A DNA stretch of 37,203 nucleotides. Origin: an uncultured Lachnospiraceae bacterium (GTDB lineage: Bacteria; Bacillota; Clostridia; Lachnospirales; Lachnospiraceae). The notes under the pieces are model-generated. The model was not told the origin of the DNA, did not search any database, and saw only the letters and a list, made by a program, of their open reading frames with translations. Both the position numbers and the translations under genes were made by a program. The stretch is taken from positions 2,454-39,656 of the forward strand of contig CAJTSB010000006.1 in assembly GCA_910578825.1 (NCBI GenBank). The letters are read 5' to 3'. Positions 1 to 7,873 of the stretch are shown here, piece after piece; within the stretch, counting starts at the first letter, position 1; every line of letters begins with the position of its first letter.

Positions 1-54
1 GCATTTACTCTTTTTTATTGTTAATGCTTTTTATACTTATTTCATTATTTTTTG

Positions 55-83
55 TTGACAAATACTTGATTTGTTTTTATACT
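55..83 (+). promoter_or_regulatory. Sigma-A type promoter for the HD-GYP gene
   Basis: TTGACA at 55-60 and TATACT at 78-83 are separated by 17 bases, in a very AT-rich stretch. The start codon at 190 leaves an untranslated leader of about 100 bases in which I see no known riboswitch. Confidence 0.65.
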
Positions 84-189
84 TAATATCGAGGGTTCTT
101 GTAATTTCTCATTTTTTTAGCGATTCAATTTTTAACATTCAGCTAAAGAATAAGTTACTGACTTTACATCCAACACAGGGAGAACAAAG

Positions 190-1341
190 ATGAAAAACTT
201 ACCAATCAGAGATTTAGAGCCGGGAATGATTATTGCAAAAGCAATATATACCAGTCGCGGACAGCTAGTTATGGAAGAGAACACGGTACTGACTGCTGAA
301 TTGATTTCCCGTCTGTCTTTTTACAGCATTTACAATGCAACAATAAAAGATACAGACGATTCATCAGATGAGGCAGCTCTTTCTGAATCAGACGCAGACA
401 CACCCCAGGAGGCTCCGGCACAGGAAGCAAACGCTGCTCCCTCAAATCTTGCCTCCAACACCTTTTATTCCCATAAAGTAAAATCACAGCCGGAGTTTTT
501 GAAATATCAGATTGAATACAACAAAGAGATTCGTTCTGTCAAGGAAATATTTGACGCCGTTATCCAGAATCCGGAGGCGCCTGTTGATTTTCGTCAGATT
601 TTGAGCGACTTCAACAAACTGATTGCCTCATGCAGGACAACAGTGGCCTTGTTTGACAAGCTCCACAATATGCGTCAGGACGACGACAGTGTTTACGCAC
701 ACTGCCTGAACGTCGCGTTAATCTCCCGCATGATGGGAAAATGGCTGAAATTAGACGATAACGAGCGGGATATCCTTACATTGTGCGGATTGTTCCACGA
801 CATAGGTAAGACATCTATTCCTGATGAAATTTTAAATAAACCTGATAAATATACTGATGAAGAATTTGCGCTGATTAAACAGCATCCGCTGTTCAGCTAC
901 AAGCTTTTAAAACATCAGCCGATTGACGAACGGATTAAGAACGCTGCTTTGCAGCACCATGAACGCTGGGACGGTTCCGGCTATCCTCAGAATATAGAAG
1001 GCAATGCCATCGAGGATTATGCAGCGATTGTCGCTATCGCAGACGTATACGACGCCACTACCGCTGCACGTTCTTATCGCCCGCCACTGTGTCCGTTCCA
1101 GGCAATCAGTATGTTTGAAAAAGATGGTCTGCAAAAATACCATCCGAAATACATTTTAACATTCCTCAACCGGATTGCCACAACATATCAGCACAACCGG
1201 ATTCTTCTGAGTAATGGGCAGAGCGCTAACATTGTTATGATTAACTCCAAGCATCTGACAAGACCCATGATACAGATGGACGACGGCTCCGTCATTGATA
1301 TGCTCGATAATCCCGAACTGGAGATCACGAAGATTATATAA
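190..1341 (+). CDS. HD-GYP domain protein, probable cyclic-di-GMP phosphodiesterase
   Basis: This 383-residue protein has an N-terminal region of about 50 residues like those preceding many HD-GYP domains (NLPIRDLEPGMIIAKAIY), an acidic, alanine/proline-rich linker (about 55-90) and a C-terminal HD-GYP domain (about 160-345). Visible metal and catalytic residues are His171, the HD pair His203-Asp204, His232, His256-His257 and the signature DGSGYP at 261-266, followed by IADVYDA. HD-GYP enzymes hydrolyse c-di-GMP to pGpG or GMP in the cytoplasm and lower its level. No membrane segment or receiver domain is present, so the N-terminal domain may supply the input. It stands alone behind its own promoter and is followed by a strong hairpin. 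The family call is firm; the substrate is inferred. Confidence 0.9.
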   Translation: MKNLPIRDLEPGMIIAKAIYTSRGQLVMEENTVLTAELISRLSFYSIYNATIKDTDDSSDEAALSESDADTPQEAPAQEANAAPSNLASNTFYSHKVKSQPEFLKYQIEYNKEIRSVKEIFDAVIQNPEAPVDFRQILSDFNKLIASCRTTVALFDKLHNMRQDDDSVYAHCLNVALISRMMGKWLKLDDNERDILTLCGLFHDIGKTSIPDEILNKPDKYTDEEFALIKQHPLFSYKLLKHQPIDERIKNAALQHHERWDGSGYPQNIEGNAIEDYAAIVAIADVYDATTAARSYRPPLCPFQAISMFEKDGLQKYHPKYILTFLNRIATTYQHNRILLSNGQSANIVMINSKHLTRPMIQMDDGSVIDMLDNPELEITKII

Positions 1342-1361
1342 GTTCAGAACACCACAAAAGT

Positions 1362-1406
1362 AAAACATCTGGCTTTTCAAATTTATTAGAGAAAGCCAGA
1401 TGTTTT
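1362..1406. terminator. Bidirectional intrinsic terminator between the HD-GYP gene and uidA
   Basis: A perfect 15-bp inverted repeat (AAAACATCTGGCTTT / AAAGCCAGATGTTTT) with a 15-base loop lies between two convergent genes. The A/T ends of the stem supply a U-tract in both directions, so it can end both transcripts. Confidence 0.85.
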
Positions 1407-1437
1407 CGTTTTATGAGGGTGATACCCCCCAAATCCT

Positions 1438-3261
1438 CTATTTATAATCAAAATCCGGTATCTTCTTCCAGCGTTCCCTGAAATAATGCGCCACGAGCTT
1501 GGGCTTACGGTCTCTGGTGAAAATACCCTTTTTATTTCCCTGCACGCGCAGCAGACTCTGACTGGTAGCAAAATCTGCAAAATTCCACGTCTGCTCTCCC
1601 ACAACCATACAGTAATCATCAAACACACCATTGTTCATTTTATAGTAATCTACCTGATATTCTTCGGTGTACATAACCGGGGTCGTATCATGAAATCCCA
1701 TTACGGTATCCGCACCATACTCTGTGAAAATCACCGGCTTTCCAACGTTCTTCCAGTAATCAAGTTCTTTGCGCAGGGCTGTTTCTGCCCCTTTCAGATC
1801 CGGTCCGCCAAAATACCAGCCATAATAGCGGTTCAGGCAGATAACGTCACTCAACTTTGTGGAACAATCCTTTTGTGGTTCCGCCATTTGCACGCTCACA
1901 AGCGTACAGGGTCTTTTCTGCGTATCCAGTTCCCTTGCCAGGTCATACAGCGGCTTAAAATATTCATACGCGCCGTCCGCGGAAGAATCCGGCTCATTTG
2001 CTATACTCCACATTACCACACAGGCGTAATTCTTATCGCGAATAATCAAATCCCGCACAACTTCCTTGTGATGTTCCTGTGTCTTTACACCATGTTCCGG
2101 ATCAAAGGTTCCGACCTTCTGCCCACCGAAATTGGCCCCGCCTCCAAACTGAAGATTTACGCCCACGGCAGTTGTCTCATCGATCACCACAATGCCCTCC
2201 CTGTCACAAAGGCGCATCATTTCCTCACTGTAGGGATAGTGGCTGGTGCGGAAACTGTTCGCACCCTGCCATTTTATCAGGGAGATATCCTTCGTATTCA
2301 TAGGCAGATGGATACCCCTGCCGTTCGGAAAGGTGTCCTCATGTTTGCCATACCCCTTGAAATAAAAAGGTTTCTCATTGATAAGAAACTTCTCTCCCTC
2401 CACGCGAACTGTGCGCACTCCATAAGGCAGCGTGTACTCATCATCCATAAATCGGACTTTTACCTGATACAAATAGGCCTCAAGCGGCTGCCAGAGATGA
2501 ACATGTTCAATATGCAGGATTCCTGTCGCCCCGCTGCTCTCTGCAACCTTATGCCCTTCCTCATCAAATACCTCTACCTTGCAGACATCTTTTTCCGAAG
2601 AACCGTCTCCACCCTCCGTCTGAATCTGATAATGGATATCCGCACTCCCTCCATCTACCTGCGGCGTGAGTGTAATATCCTGGATATACGCTTTCGGCGT
2701 CGTATAAATTCTTACCGGACGCGTAATTCCACAATAGTTAAAGAAATCAAAATTGGGATGGTTCTGGGGTTTTGAATCCGTGCTCTCCTCGCTACGCCCT
2801 ACAAGGCCGCCAAGCATATCTCCTTTTCCTCCAACCGGAAGCGTTGTGTAATCAATTACATTATCCACGGCAATTGTCAGGAGATGCTCTCCCTCCGTCA
2901 TCAAATCCGCAATTTCCGTCTCAAAGGGCAAAAATCCTCCTCTGTGCTCGCAGAGCAGTTTCCCGTCCAGAAAAACCTTCGCATGATGTGTTACCGCATC
3001 GCAGCGGAGCACCACACGCTCACCACTGACCGCTTGCGGCAGAGAAATCTTCCTCTGATAAAATACCCATCCATAATGATCACGGAAATCAATTCCTTCT
3101 TTCAAATCATTATAAGACGCCGGAACAGGCATCGTCATGGCGTCCCTCAATGGAGCTTCCTGCCATTTCTCCTCAAACCCTTTTCCGTTGTCCAGTTTAA
3201 ATTCCCATACGCCGCTCAGGTCACAAAGAAAGCGGGATGGTGTAAGAATCGGATACAACAT
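1438..3261 (-). CDS. uidA: Beta-glucuronidase, GH2 family
   Basis: This 607-residue cytoplasmic enzyme removes glucuronic acid from host, plant or drug glucuronides. It has the GH2 order: sugar-binding jelly roll (about 1-180), immunoglobulin-like domain (about 185-285) and TIM barrel (about 290-600). The acid/base is Glu423 in WSIANEP and the nucleophile is Glu514 in TEYGAD. The NxK motif (Asn576-Lys578) that recognises the glucuronate carboxylate marks it as a glucuronidase rather than a galactosidase. Residues about 368-392 form an inserted glycine-rich loop where gut enzymes of the Loop 1 type carry their active-site loop. There is no signal peptide. AAGGAGG lies just before the ATG. It lies 89 bases downstream of murA on the same strand; no glucuronide transporter or hexuronate genes are next to it. 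Confidence 0.95.
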   Translation of the reverse strand: MLYPILTPSRFLCDLSGVWEFKLDNGKGFEEKWQEAPLRDAMTMPVPASYNDLKEGIDFRDHYGWVFYQRKISLPQAVSGERVVLRCDAVTHHAKVFLDGKLLCEHRGGFLPFETEIADLMTEGEHLLTIAVDNVIDYTTLPVGGKGDMLGGLVGRSEESTDSKPQNHPNFDFFNYCGITRPVRIYTTPKAYIQDITLTPQVDGGSADIHYQIQTEGGDGSSEKDVCKVEVFDEEGHKVAESSGATGILHIEHVHLWQPLEAYLYQVKVRFMDDEYTLPYGVRTVRVEGEKFLINEKPFYFKGYGKHEDTFPNGRGIHLPMNTKDISLIKWQGANSFRTSHYPYSEEMMRLCDREGIVVIDETTAVGVNLQFGGGANFGGQKVGTFDPEHGVKTQEHHKEVVRDLIIRDKNYACVVMWSIANEPDSSADGAYEYFKPLYDLARELDTQKRPCTLVSVQMAEPQKDCSTKLSDVICLNRYYGWYFGGPDLKGAETALRKELDYWKNVGKPVIFTEYGADTVMGFHDTTPVMYTEEYQVDYYKMNNGVFDDYCMVVGEQTWNFADFATSQSLLRVQGNKKGIFTRDRKPKLVAHYFRERWKKIPDFDYK

Positions 3262-3350
3262 ATTTCATCCTCCTTCGCACAAGGCATGTGCATTTTCTTA
3301 TTACCATTCCCGCAAATATTATTTTATATTCATTTCCAGACAAGTCTCCG

Positions 3351-4643
3351 TCAACCTACCTTAAACTGAAACTTCTGAATTTCCTTTTCGGAATTTACTT
3401 TCTGAATCTGAGCGCCCAATCCTTCCAGTTTCTTATCAAAATTCTCATATCCTCTCTGGATATAGTGAATATCGTCCACAATCGTAACGCCGTCCGCAGA
3501 AAGTCCCGCAATCACAAGCGCTGCGCCTGCGCGCAAATCCGGCGCGCTGACTCTGGCTCCCGTATATCCTTTCACACCGCTGATAATTGCGATGTTGCTC
3601 TCCACCTTGATATCCGCACCCATACGAGTCAATTCATCTACATATTTAAAACGATTCTCAAAAATACTCTCTGTTACCGTACTCGTTCCTCCGGCAATCC
3701 CCAGCACAACCGTCATCTGCGGCTGCATATCAGTAGGAAATCCCGGATAGGGCAGTGTCGTCACCTGCGTATGGCGCAATGGTTTCGACGCCACAACACG
3801 GACGGCATCATCAAACTCTTCGACCTCACATCCCGCTTCGAGAAGTTTCGCCGTTGTTGCCTCCAAATGTTTCGGAATTACATTCTTGACAGTGACGTCT
3901 CCTTTCGTCGCCGCCGCTGCAAACATAAAAGTGCCTGCTTCAATCTGGTCGGGTATCACAGAATACTCTGTCTGATGAAGTTTTTCCACGCCAACAATAC
4001 GGATAACGTCTGTTCCTGCACCGCGAATATTCGCCCCCATGCTGTTTAAGAAGTTCGCCACATCCACGACATGCGGCTCTTTCGCAGCATTTTCAATTGT
4101 AGTCTTTCCCTCGGCGAGCGCCGCTGCCATCATGATATTGATTGTAGCGCCTACAGATACCTTATCCAGATAAATGTGTCCTCCAATCAACCGTTCAGCC
4201 TCTGCCGCCACAGCTCCGTTACGAATCTCGACATGCGCTCCCAGTGCGCGAAACCCCTTGATGTGCAAGTCCATCGGACGGCTTCCGATATTACAGCCTC
4301 CCGGAAGGGTCACCTCCGCACGCTTATATTTCCCAAGCAGAGAACCCAACAGGTAATAGGATGCCCGGATTTTCTTCATGGAGTCATAATCCACAGGGAT
4401 ATCCTTCACGAAAGAACCATTGATTTTCACGGTATGCGCGTCTATACGTTCAATCCTCGCACCAATATCCGTCATTGCCTGAAGCAACGCATTGATATCG
4501 CGCACATCAGGTAAGTTATCTATCGTCACGGTTTCATCCGTCATAATCGCTGCCGCCAGAATCGCGAGCGCCGCATTCTTCGCCCCGCCGATTTCGACTT
4601 CGCCAACCAGGGGATTTCCGCCTTTAATCACATATTGTTCCAT
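3351..4643 (-). CDS. murA: UDP-N-acetylglucosamine 1-carboxyvinyltransferase
   Basis: MurA transfers enolpyruvate from PEP to UDP-GlcNAc, the first committed step of peptidoglycan synthesis in the cytoplasm. The protein is 430 residues long, close to the usual 417-435, and has the two-lobe EPSP-synthase fold. The Lys22-Asn23 pair near the N terminus, the active-site loop with Cys117 (PGGCNIGSRP), the catalytic Asp305 (FPTDMQPQ) and Arg371 (DLRAGAA) are all present. Cys117 is the residue alkylated by fosfomycin, so intrinsic Cys-to-Asp resistance is not expected. Firmicutes often carry two murA paralogues; I cannot say which one this is. Two promoters lie upstream at 4680-4758. The next gene downstream is uidA. 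Confidence 0.95.
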   Translation of the reverse strand: MEQYVIKGGNPLVGEVEIGGAKNAALAILAAAIMTDETVTIDNLPDVRDINALLQAMTDIGARIERIDAHTVKINGSFVKDIPVDYDSMKKIRASYYLLGSLLGKYKRAEVTLPGGCNIGSRPMDLHIKGFRALGAHVEIRNGAVAAEAERLIGGHIYLDKVSVGATINIMMAAALAEGKTTIENAAKEPHVVDVANFLNSMGANIRGAGTDVIRIVGVEKLHQTEYSVIPDQIEAGTFMFAAAATKGDVTVKNVIPKHLEATTAKLLEAGCEVEEFDDAVRVVASKPLRHTQVTTLPYPGFPTDMQPQMTVVLGIAGGTSTVTESIFENRFKYVDELTRMGADIKVESNIAIISGVKGYTGARVSAPDLRAGAALVIAGLSADGVTIVDDIHYIQRGYENFDKKLEGLGAQIQKVNSEKEIQKFQFKVG

Positions 4644-4679
4644 TTTGCACCTCTATGCTCTATTTTCCTACAAGAAGTA

Positions 4680-4709
4680 ATTATAACGATCTTTTATGTA
4701 TTTTGTCAA
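4680..4709 (-). promoter_or_regulatory. Proximal murA promoter
   Basis: Read on the minus strand, TTGACA (4704-4709) and TATAAT (4680-4685) are separated by 18 bases. Both boxes are perfect consensus and lie about 37 bases upstream of the murA start. Confidence 0.75.
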
Positions 4710-4730
4710 ATCTACGACAACTTACCTCTC

Positions 4731-4758
4731 ATTATAACACACTTTCTCGATTTGTAAA
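4731..4758 (-). promoter_or_regulatory. Distal murA promoter
   Basis: On the minus strand TTTACA (4753-4758) and TATAAT (4731-4736) are 16 bases apart, giving a second, tandem promoter for murA about 50 bases further upstream. Confidence 0.55.
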
Positions 4759-5053
4759 ACAGTTTGAGCTTCCCTATGCATTTAAAACATTTGACATTAT
4801 AGTAACAAAAGCCCTCTCTGCCTGTGGCAGCATAGACATCTTGCACAAAAACCGTCTGGACAGCCAGCTTTCCATAGCTCTTTTATGTGCAAAGTGTTCA
4901 CATCACCAGCTGATGTGAACCTTCTGGTACTAATATCTCATATATTTCACAAAATAGAGAAACTCAAATTTAATATATATTATGCTCATTTCCATCTTCT
5001 GTGCCTGACCCAATACATTGTAGCATAACTAATCTTAAATTCCTATTGTTATT
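4759..5053 (-). other. Gene-free spacer with several inverted repeats
   Basis: This stretch between the lipoprotein gene and the murA promoters holds no convincing coding frame. Read on the minus strand it contains a 10-bp hairpin (4896-4920), a TTGCACA/TGTGCAA pair enclosing a CTGG-CTGT-CCAG mini-hairpin followed by a U-rich stretch (about 4840-4895), and a CTGCC-ACA-GGCAG hairpin followed by GCTTTTG (about 4810-4835). These could be terminators of the lipoprotein gene or parts of a small RNA; nothing decides between them. Confidence 0.4.
4896..4920. repeat. Perfect 10-bp inverted repeat
   Basis: GTTCACATCA and TGATGTGAAC flank a five-base spacer (CCAGC). Neither side is followed by a clear T-tract, so it is not an obvious terminator. 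It may be an operator or an RNA hairpin. Confidence 0.6.
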
Positions 5054-5485
5054 CTACTCAAAAACTACATTTTTTTCGAGATTTTTTGTTTTAATTACCA
5101 AATATGGATAGGATTTTGCCTCGTTTACCTGCTCTCCTTTGGATGGTCCAATCAGCGTCGTATCAAAATAAATCGCGTTTTGCGTATGATAACATGCATT
5201 GATGGAAATGCTGTACCCTCCTGTCTGCTGAACGCCATATCCCACGGCTATGTACAGGTTCTCCTCATCGGTATATGTCAATTTAAATATCTGCTCTTTC
5301 CTTTCTTCGATGACGGCAAGAAATTCCTGTGGTATCTCCTTATCCTCCAAAATCGTGTAGGTAATATCATCCAGTTTCCGATTGTCCGTTTTCTCCAATC
5401 CACAACCTGCCATAAGCACCACCATCCATACTGCAATCAATGTCCCTGTTATCCATCGTCTTTTTGAAAAATCTCTTTTTTTCAT
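5054..5485 (-). CDS. Lipoprotein with PrcB-like C-terminal domain
   Basis: The 143-residue protein starts with a basic stretch (MKKRDFSKRRW), a hydrophobic segment and a lipobox LMAGC with Cys28 as the lipidation site, so it should be anchored on the outer face of the membrane. The C-terminal part, about residues 78-140 (VGYGVQQTGGYSISI, a PSKGEQV turn and SYPYLVIKT), matches from memory the pattern of the PrcB C-terminal domain, first named in a spirochaete protease complex. No protease gene is adjacent. GAGGAG lies eight bases before the ATG. The domain call is by pattern recognition only and its role here is unknown. Confidence 0.75.
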   Translation of the reverse strand: MKKRDFSKRRWITGTLIAVWMVVLMAGCGLEKTDNRKLDDITYTILEDKEIPQEFLAVIEERKEQIFKLTYTDEENLYIAVGYGVQQTGGYSISINACYHTQNAIYFDTTLIGPSKGEQVNEAKSYPYLVIKTKNLEKNVVFE

Positions 5486-5549
5486 CCAAAGCTCCTCTGC
5501 TTTTTATACATTCTTTCCATATTGTATCAGCTTTTTCTCACATTTATGA

Positions 5550-5578
5550 TTGTATTTTCCAAAATACCTTTGTATAAT
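5550..5578 (+). promoter_or_regulatory. Promoter for plsC
   Basis: TTGTAT (5550-5555) and TATAAT (5573-5578) are separated by 17 bases, 29 bases upstream of the chosen plsC start. This start of transcription also argues against a longer protein beginning at 5581. Confidence 0.55.
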
Positions 5579-5607
5579 AAATGCAAAAAGCAAAAGAGGT
5601 AAAGGAC

Positions 5608-6351
5608 ATGATACGACTGATTCTGGTTTCACTTTTTCTGATTTGTTTCCTGATTTTATCAATTCCTATTATGATTTTTGAATGGATTTTTGAAAAATTT
5701 AACAAGCGGGCGGCAGATATCAGCAGCCTACGCATTGTACAATGGGCATTTCGCGTAGTTTTATTCCTCGCAGGAACCAAAACCACGATTATTGGCGAAG
5801 AGCGCATTCCCAAAGACGAGGCGGTGTTATACATCCCCAACCACCAGAGCTATTTTGATATTATTATTACCTATTCCCGCTGCCAAAACCTTACCGGCTA
5901 TATTTCCAAGGACATTCTGGAGAAGGTACCGCTGTTGTCCGTCTGGATGAAACGGCTCTACTGTCTGTTTCTGGATCGCTCGAACATAAAAGCCGGTTTG
6001 AAAACCATCCTTACGGGAATCGAGTATATCAAAAAGGGAATTTCTATCTGCATCTTTCCGGAGGGCACAAGAAATCCGCACCCGGAAAACGGACTGCTGC
6101 CGTTTAAGGAAGGCAGCCTGAAGATTGCAGAAAAATCCGGCTGTCCGATCATTCCAATCGCCATCACGAACAGCCAGAACATCTGGGAAAGCCATATGCC
6201 CTTTATGCGCAAGTGCAAGGTGATTGTGGAATATGGCGAACCGATTTATTTAAAAGATTTGGATAAGGAACAGCGAAAATTCTCCGGCGCTTACACACAG
6301 GCGAAAATCGCCGAAATGCTGAAACAGCACGAAACCATGCTTTCACAATAG
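5608..6351 (+). CDS. plsC: 1-acyl-sn-glycerol-3-phosphate acyltransferase
   Basis: This 247-residue enzyme adds the second acyl chain to lysophosphatidic acid to form phosphatidic acid at the inner face of the membrane. Motif I, NHQSYFD (His79 and Asp84 of the HX4D catalytic pair), and motif III, FPEGTR (150-155), are intact. Residues 2-26 form a hydrophobic N-terminal anchor. I chose the ATG at 5608 because AAAGAGGT ends seven bases before it; an in-frame ATG at 5581 lacks a ribosome site and sits on the -10 box. It is monocistronic, divergent from the lipoprotein gene and convergent with murF. Confidence 0.92.
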   Translation: MIRLILVSLFLICFLILSIPIMIFEWIFEKFNKRAADISSLRIVQWAFRVVLFLAGTKTTIIGEERIPKDEAVLYIPNHQSYFDIIITYSRCQNLTGYISKDILEKVPLLSVWMKRLYCLFLDRSNIKAGLKTILTGIEYIKKGISICIFPEGTRNPHPENGLLPFKEGSLKIAEKSGCPIIPIAITNSQNIWESHMPFMRKCKVIVEYGEPIYLKDLDKEQRKFSGAYTQAKIAEMLKQHETMLSQ

Positions 6352-6404
6352 CCCCTGATTAACAACATTCGTGTCAGGAATACAGTATTTATGTCGAAAG
6401 TACA

Positions 6405-6433
6405 GCATCTATGTCAGATAAGGACATAGATGC
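6405..6433. terminator. Hairpin between convergent plsC and murF
   Basis: An 11-bp perfect inverted repeat (GCATCTATGTC / GACATAGATGC) with a seven-base loop abuts the murF stop codon. On the plus strand it is followed by TTATTTAAATTT, so it most likely ends plsC; on the minus strand the following T-content is poor. The left arm also resembles a sequence about 20 bases upstream (TACAGTATTTATGTC). Confidence 0.55.
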
Positions 6434-7828
6434 TTATTTAAATTTCGCCTGAATCGCCTCAACCACTTTTGGATATTCCATAAAATGGGACGCTTTTACC
6501 AAAATGGTATCCCCCTCTTTCAGATAAGAAAGGAGGTGCGCTGTCATCTCTTCCCGCGTCTCGTAATAAAACACCTGTCTGGCGCCTGCGTCTTTCGCGC
6601 CCTGCGCTATTTCCTTCGAAAGTGTTCCGGCACAGAACAGCACATCCATCTGCTTTTCAGCCGCATAAGCGCCCACGCCATAGTGCAGATGCTTTTCATT
6701 TTCCCCTAACTCTCCCATATCTCCAAGCACGGCGATGGTACGCCCCAGTCCATAACTCAACACATCCAAAGAGGCACGCATGGACACCGGATTGGCATTG
6801 TAGCAATCATCAATCACCATCATCTTGCCGATTTCCATGAGGTTACTGCGCCCGCCAATCGTCTCTACGTGTTCAATACCTGCCCGAATCTCAGAAAGCT
6901 CCATGTCAAGATACAACCCTATGGCAGTAGCTGCCATGGCATTATAGAGATTGTGTTCTCCCGGAATCGGGATATGAACATGAATTTCCCCCTTCGGCGT
7001 ATGAATGCAGGCTTTCACACCTTTGAGGCCGCAGTTTACAATCTCGTCCGCATAGATTTCCCTGCAAACTCCTTCCTTTTCTTCGTCCCGCAAAAAGCCA
7101 TAAAACAACGGACGAACACCCGCCGCCTCCGTAATCGTAGCGAGTTTATCATCCTCTCCATTCAGCACAATATGCCCTTCCGGTTTCAGGTAATCAAAAA
7201 TCTCACTCTTGGCTTTTAAAATCCCATCCCTGCTTTTTAAATTTTCCAGATGGCAGATGCCGATATTGGTTATGACACAGATATCCGGCTTTGCTATTTT
7301 TGCAAGGCGGTGCATTTCACCAAAATCAGAAATCCCCATTTCCACGACCGCAACCTGATGCTCCTCACGGATACGCAGCAATGTCAGCGGAAGTCCGATT
7401 TCATTATTAAAATTCTTCTCGGTTTTCAACACACGGTATTTCTCAGACAAGACTGACGCTATCATTTCTTTGGTACTGGTCTTGCCCACGCTCCCGGTGA
7501 TTCCTATGACCGGAATCGTAAGTTGGCTGCGGTAATATTCTGCAATTTCTTTCAACGCCTGTTCGCTGGAATCCACCCGGATATAAGGCACTGCGCAGTC
7601 CGAAAGCTCCTTTTCCGACAGAACAGCCGCCGCTCCCTGCGCGGCTACCTGGGGAATGAAATCGTGTCCGTCCACCCTCGCTCCCTGAATCGGGATAAAC
7701 AAGAACCCCGCCTCGACCTTACGGCTGTCTGTAACAGCTCCCTTAATTTCCACCTGAAGTTTATTCAAATCGCCCACATAAGTCCCATGACAGGCCTGCG
7801 TGATCTGTTCCAATGTCATCTCTTTCAT
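6434..7828 (-). CDS. murF: UDP-N-acetylmuramoyl-tripeptide--D-alanyl-D-alanine ligase
   Basis: MurF joins the D-Ala-D-Ala dipeptide to the UDP-MurNAc-tripeptide using ATP, the last cytoplasmic step of the nucleotide precursor. The 464-residue protein has the Mur-ligase order: N-terminal substrate domain with TDSRKVEAGFLFIP (about 33-46), central ATPase with P-loop GITGSVGKTS (109-118), and C-terminal domain. I chose the ATG at 7828 because GGAGG lies five bases before it; a GTG start at 7858 would add ten residues but lacks a ribosome site. It follows ddl, the gene for its dipeptide substrate, by 45 bases, so the two form an operon. Confidence 0.94.
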   Translation of the reverse strand: MKEMTLEQITQACHGTYVGDLNKLQVEIKGAVTDSRKVEAGFLFIPIQGARVDGHDFIPQVAAQGAAAVLSEKELSDCAVPYIRVDSSEQALKEIAEYYRSQLTIPVIGITGSVGKTSTKEMIASVLSEKYRVLKTEKNFNNEIGLPLTLLRIREEHQVAVVEMGISDFGEMHRLAKIAKPDICVITNIGICHLENLKSRDGILKAKSEIFDYLKPEGHIVLNGEDDKLATITEAAGVRPLFYGFLRDEEKEGVCREIYADEIVNCGLKGVKACIHTPKGEIHVHIPIPGEHNLYNAMAATAIGLYLDMELSEIRAGIEHVETIGGRSNLMEIGKMMVIDDCYNANPVSMRASLDVLSYGLGRTIAVLGDMGELGENEKHLHYGVGAYAAEKQMDVLFCAGTLSKEIAQGAKDAGARQVFYYETREEMTAHLLSYLKEGDTILVKASHFMEYPKVVEAIQAKFK

Positions 7829-7873
7829 GGCATCCTCCGTTTCACTGTCTTTTTCCACACAATGTAATCATTG

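Noticed and set aside
1486..2775. A 429-codon open frame on the plus strand opposite uidA
   Set aside because: It lies wholly antisense to a clearly functional beta-glucuronidase, has no ribosome site and its product looks like no protein family; it is a codon-bias shadow.
3338..3347. AGACAAGTCT palindrome upstream of uidA, considered as a glucuronide-repressor operator
   Set aside because: Ten bases of symmetry is too little to claim an operator, no convincing promoter lies beside it, and no repressor gene is near.
3288..4049. A 253-codon open frame on the plus strand opposite murA
   Set aside because: Antisense to an intact murA, with no ribosome site and no recognisable product.
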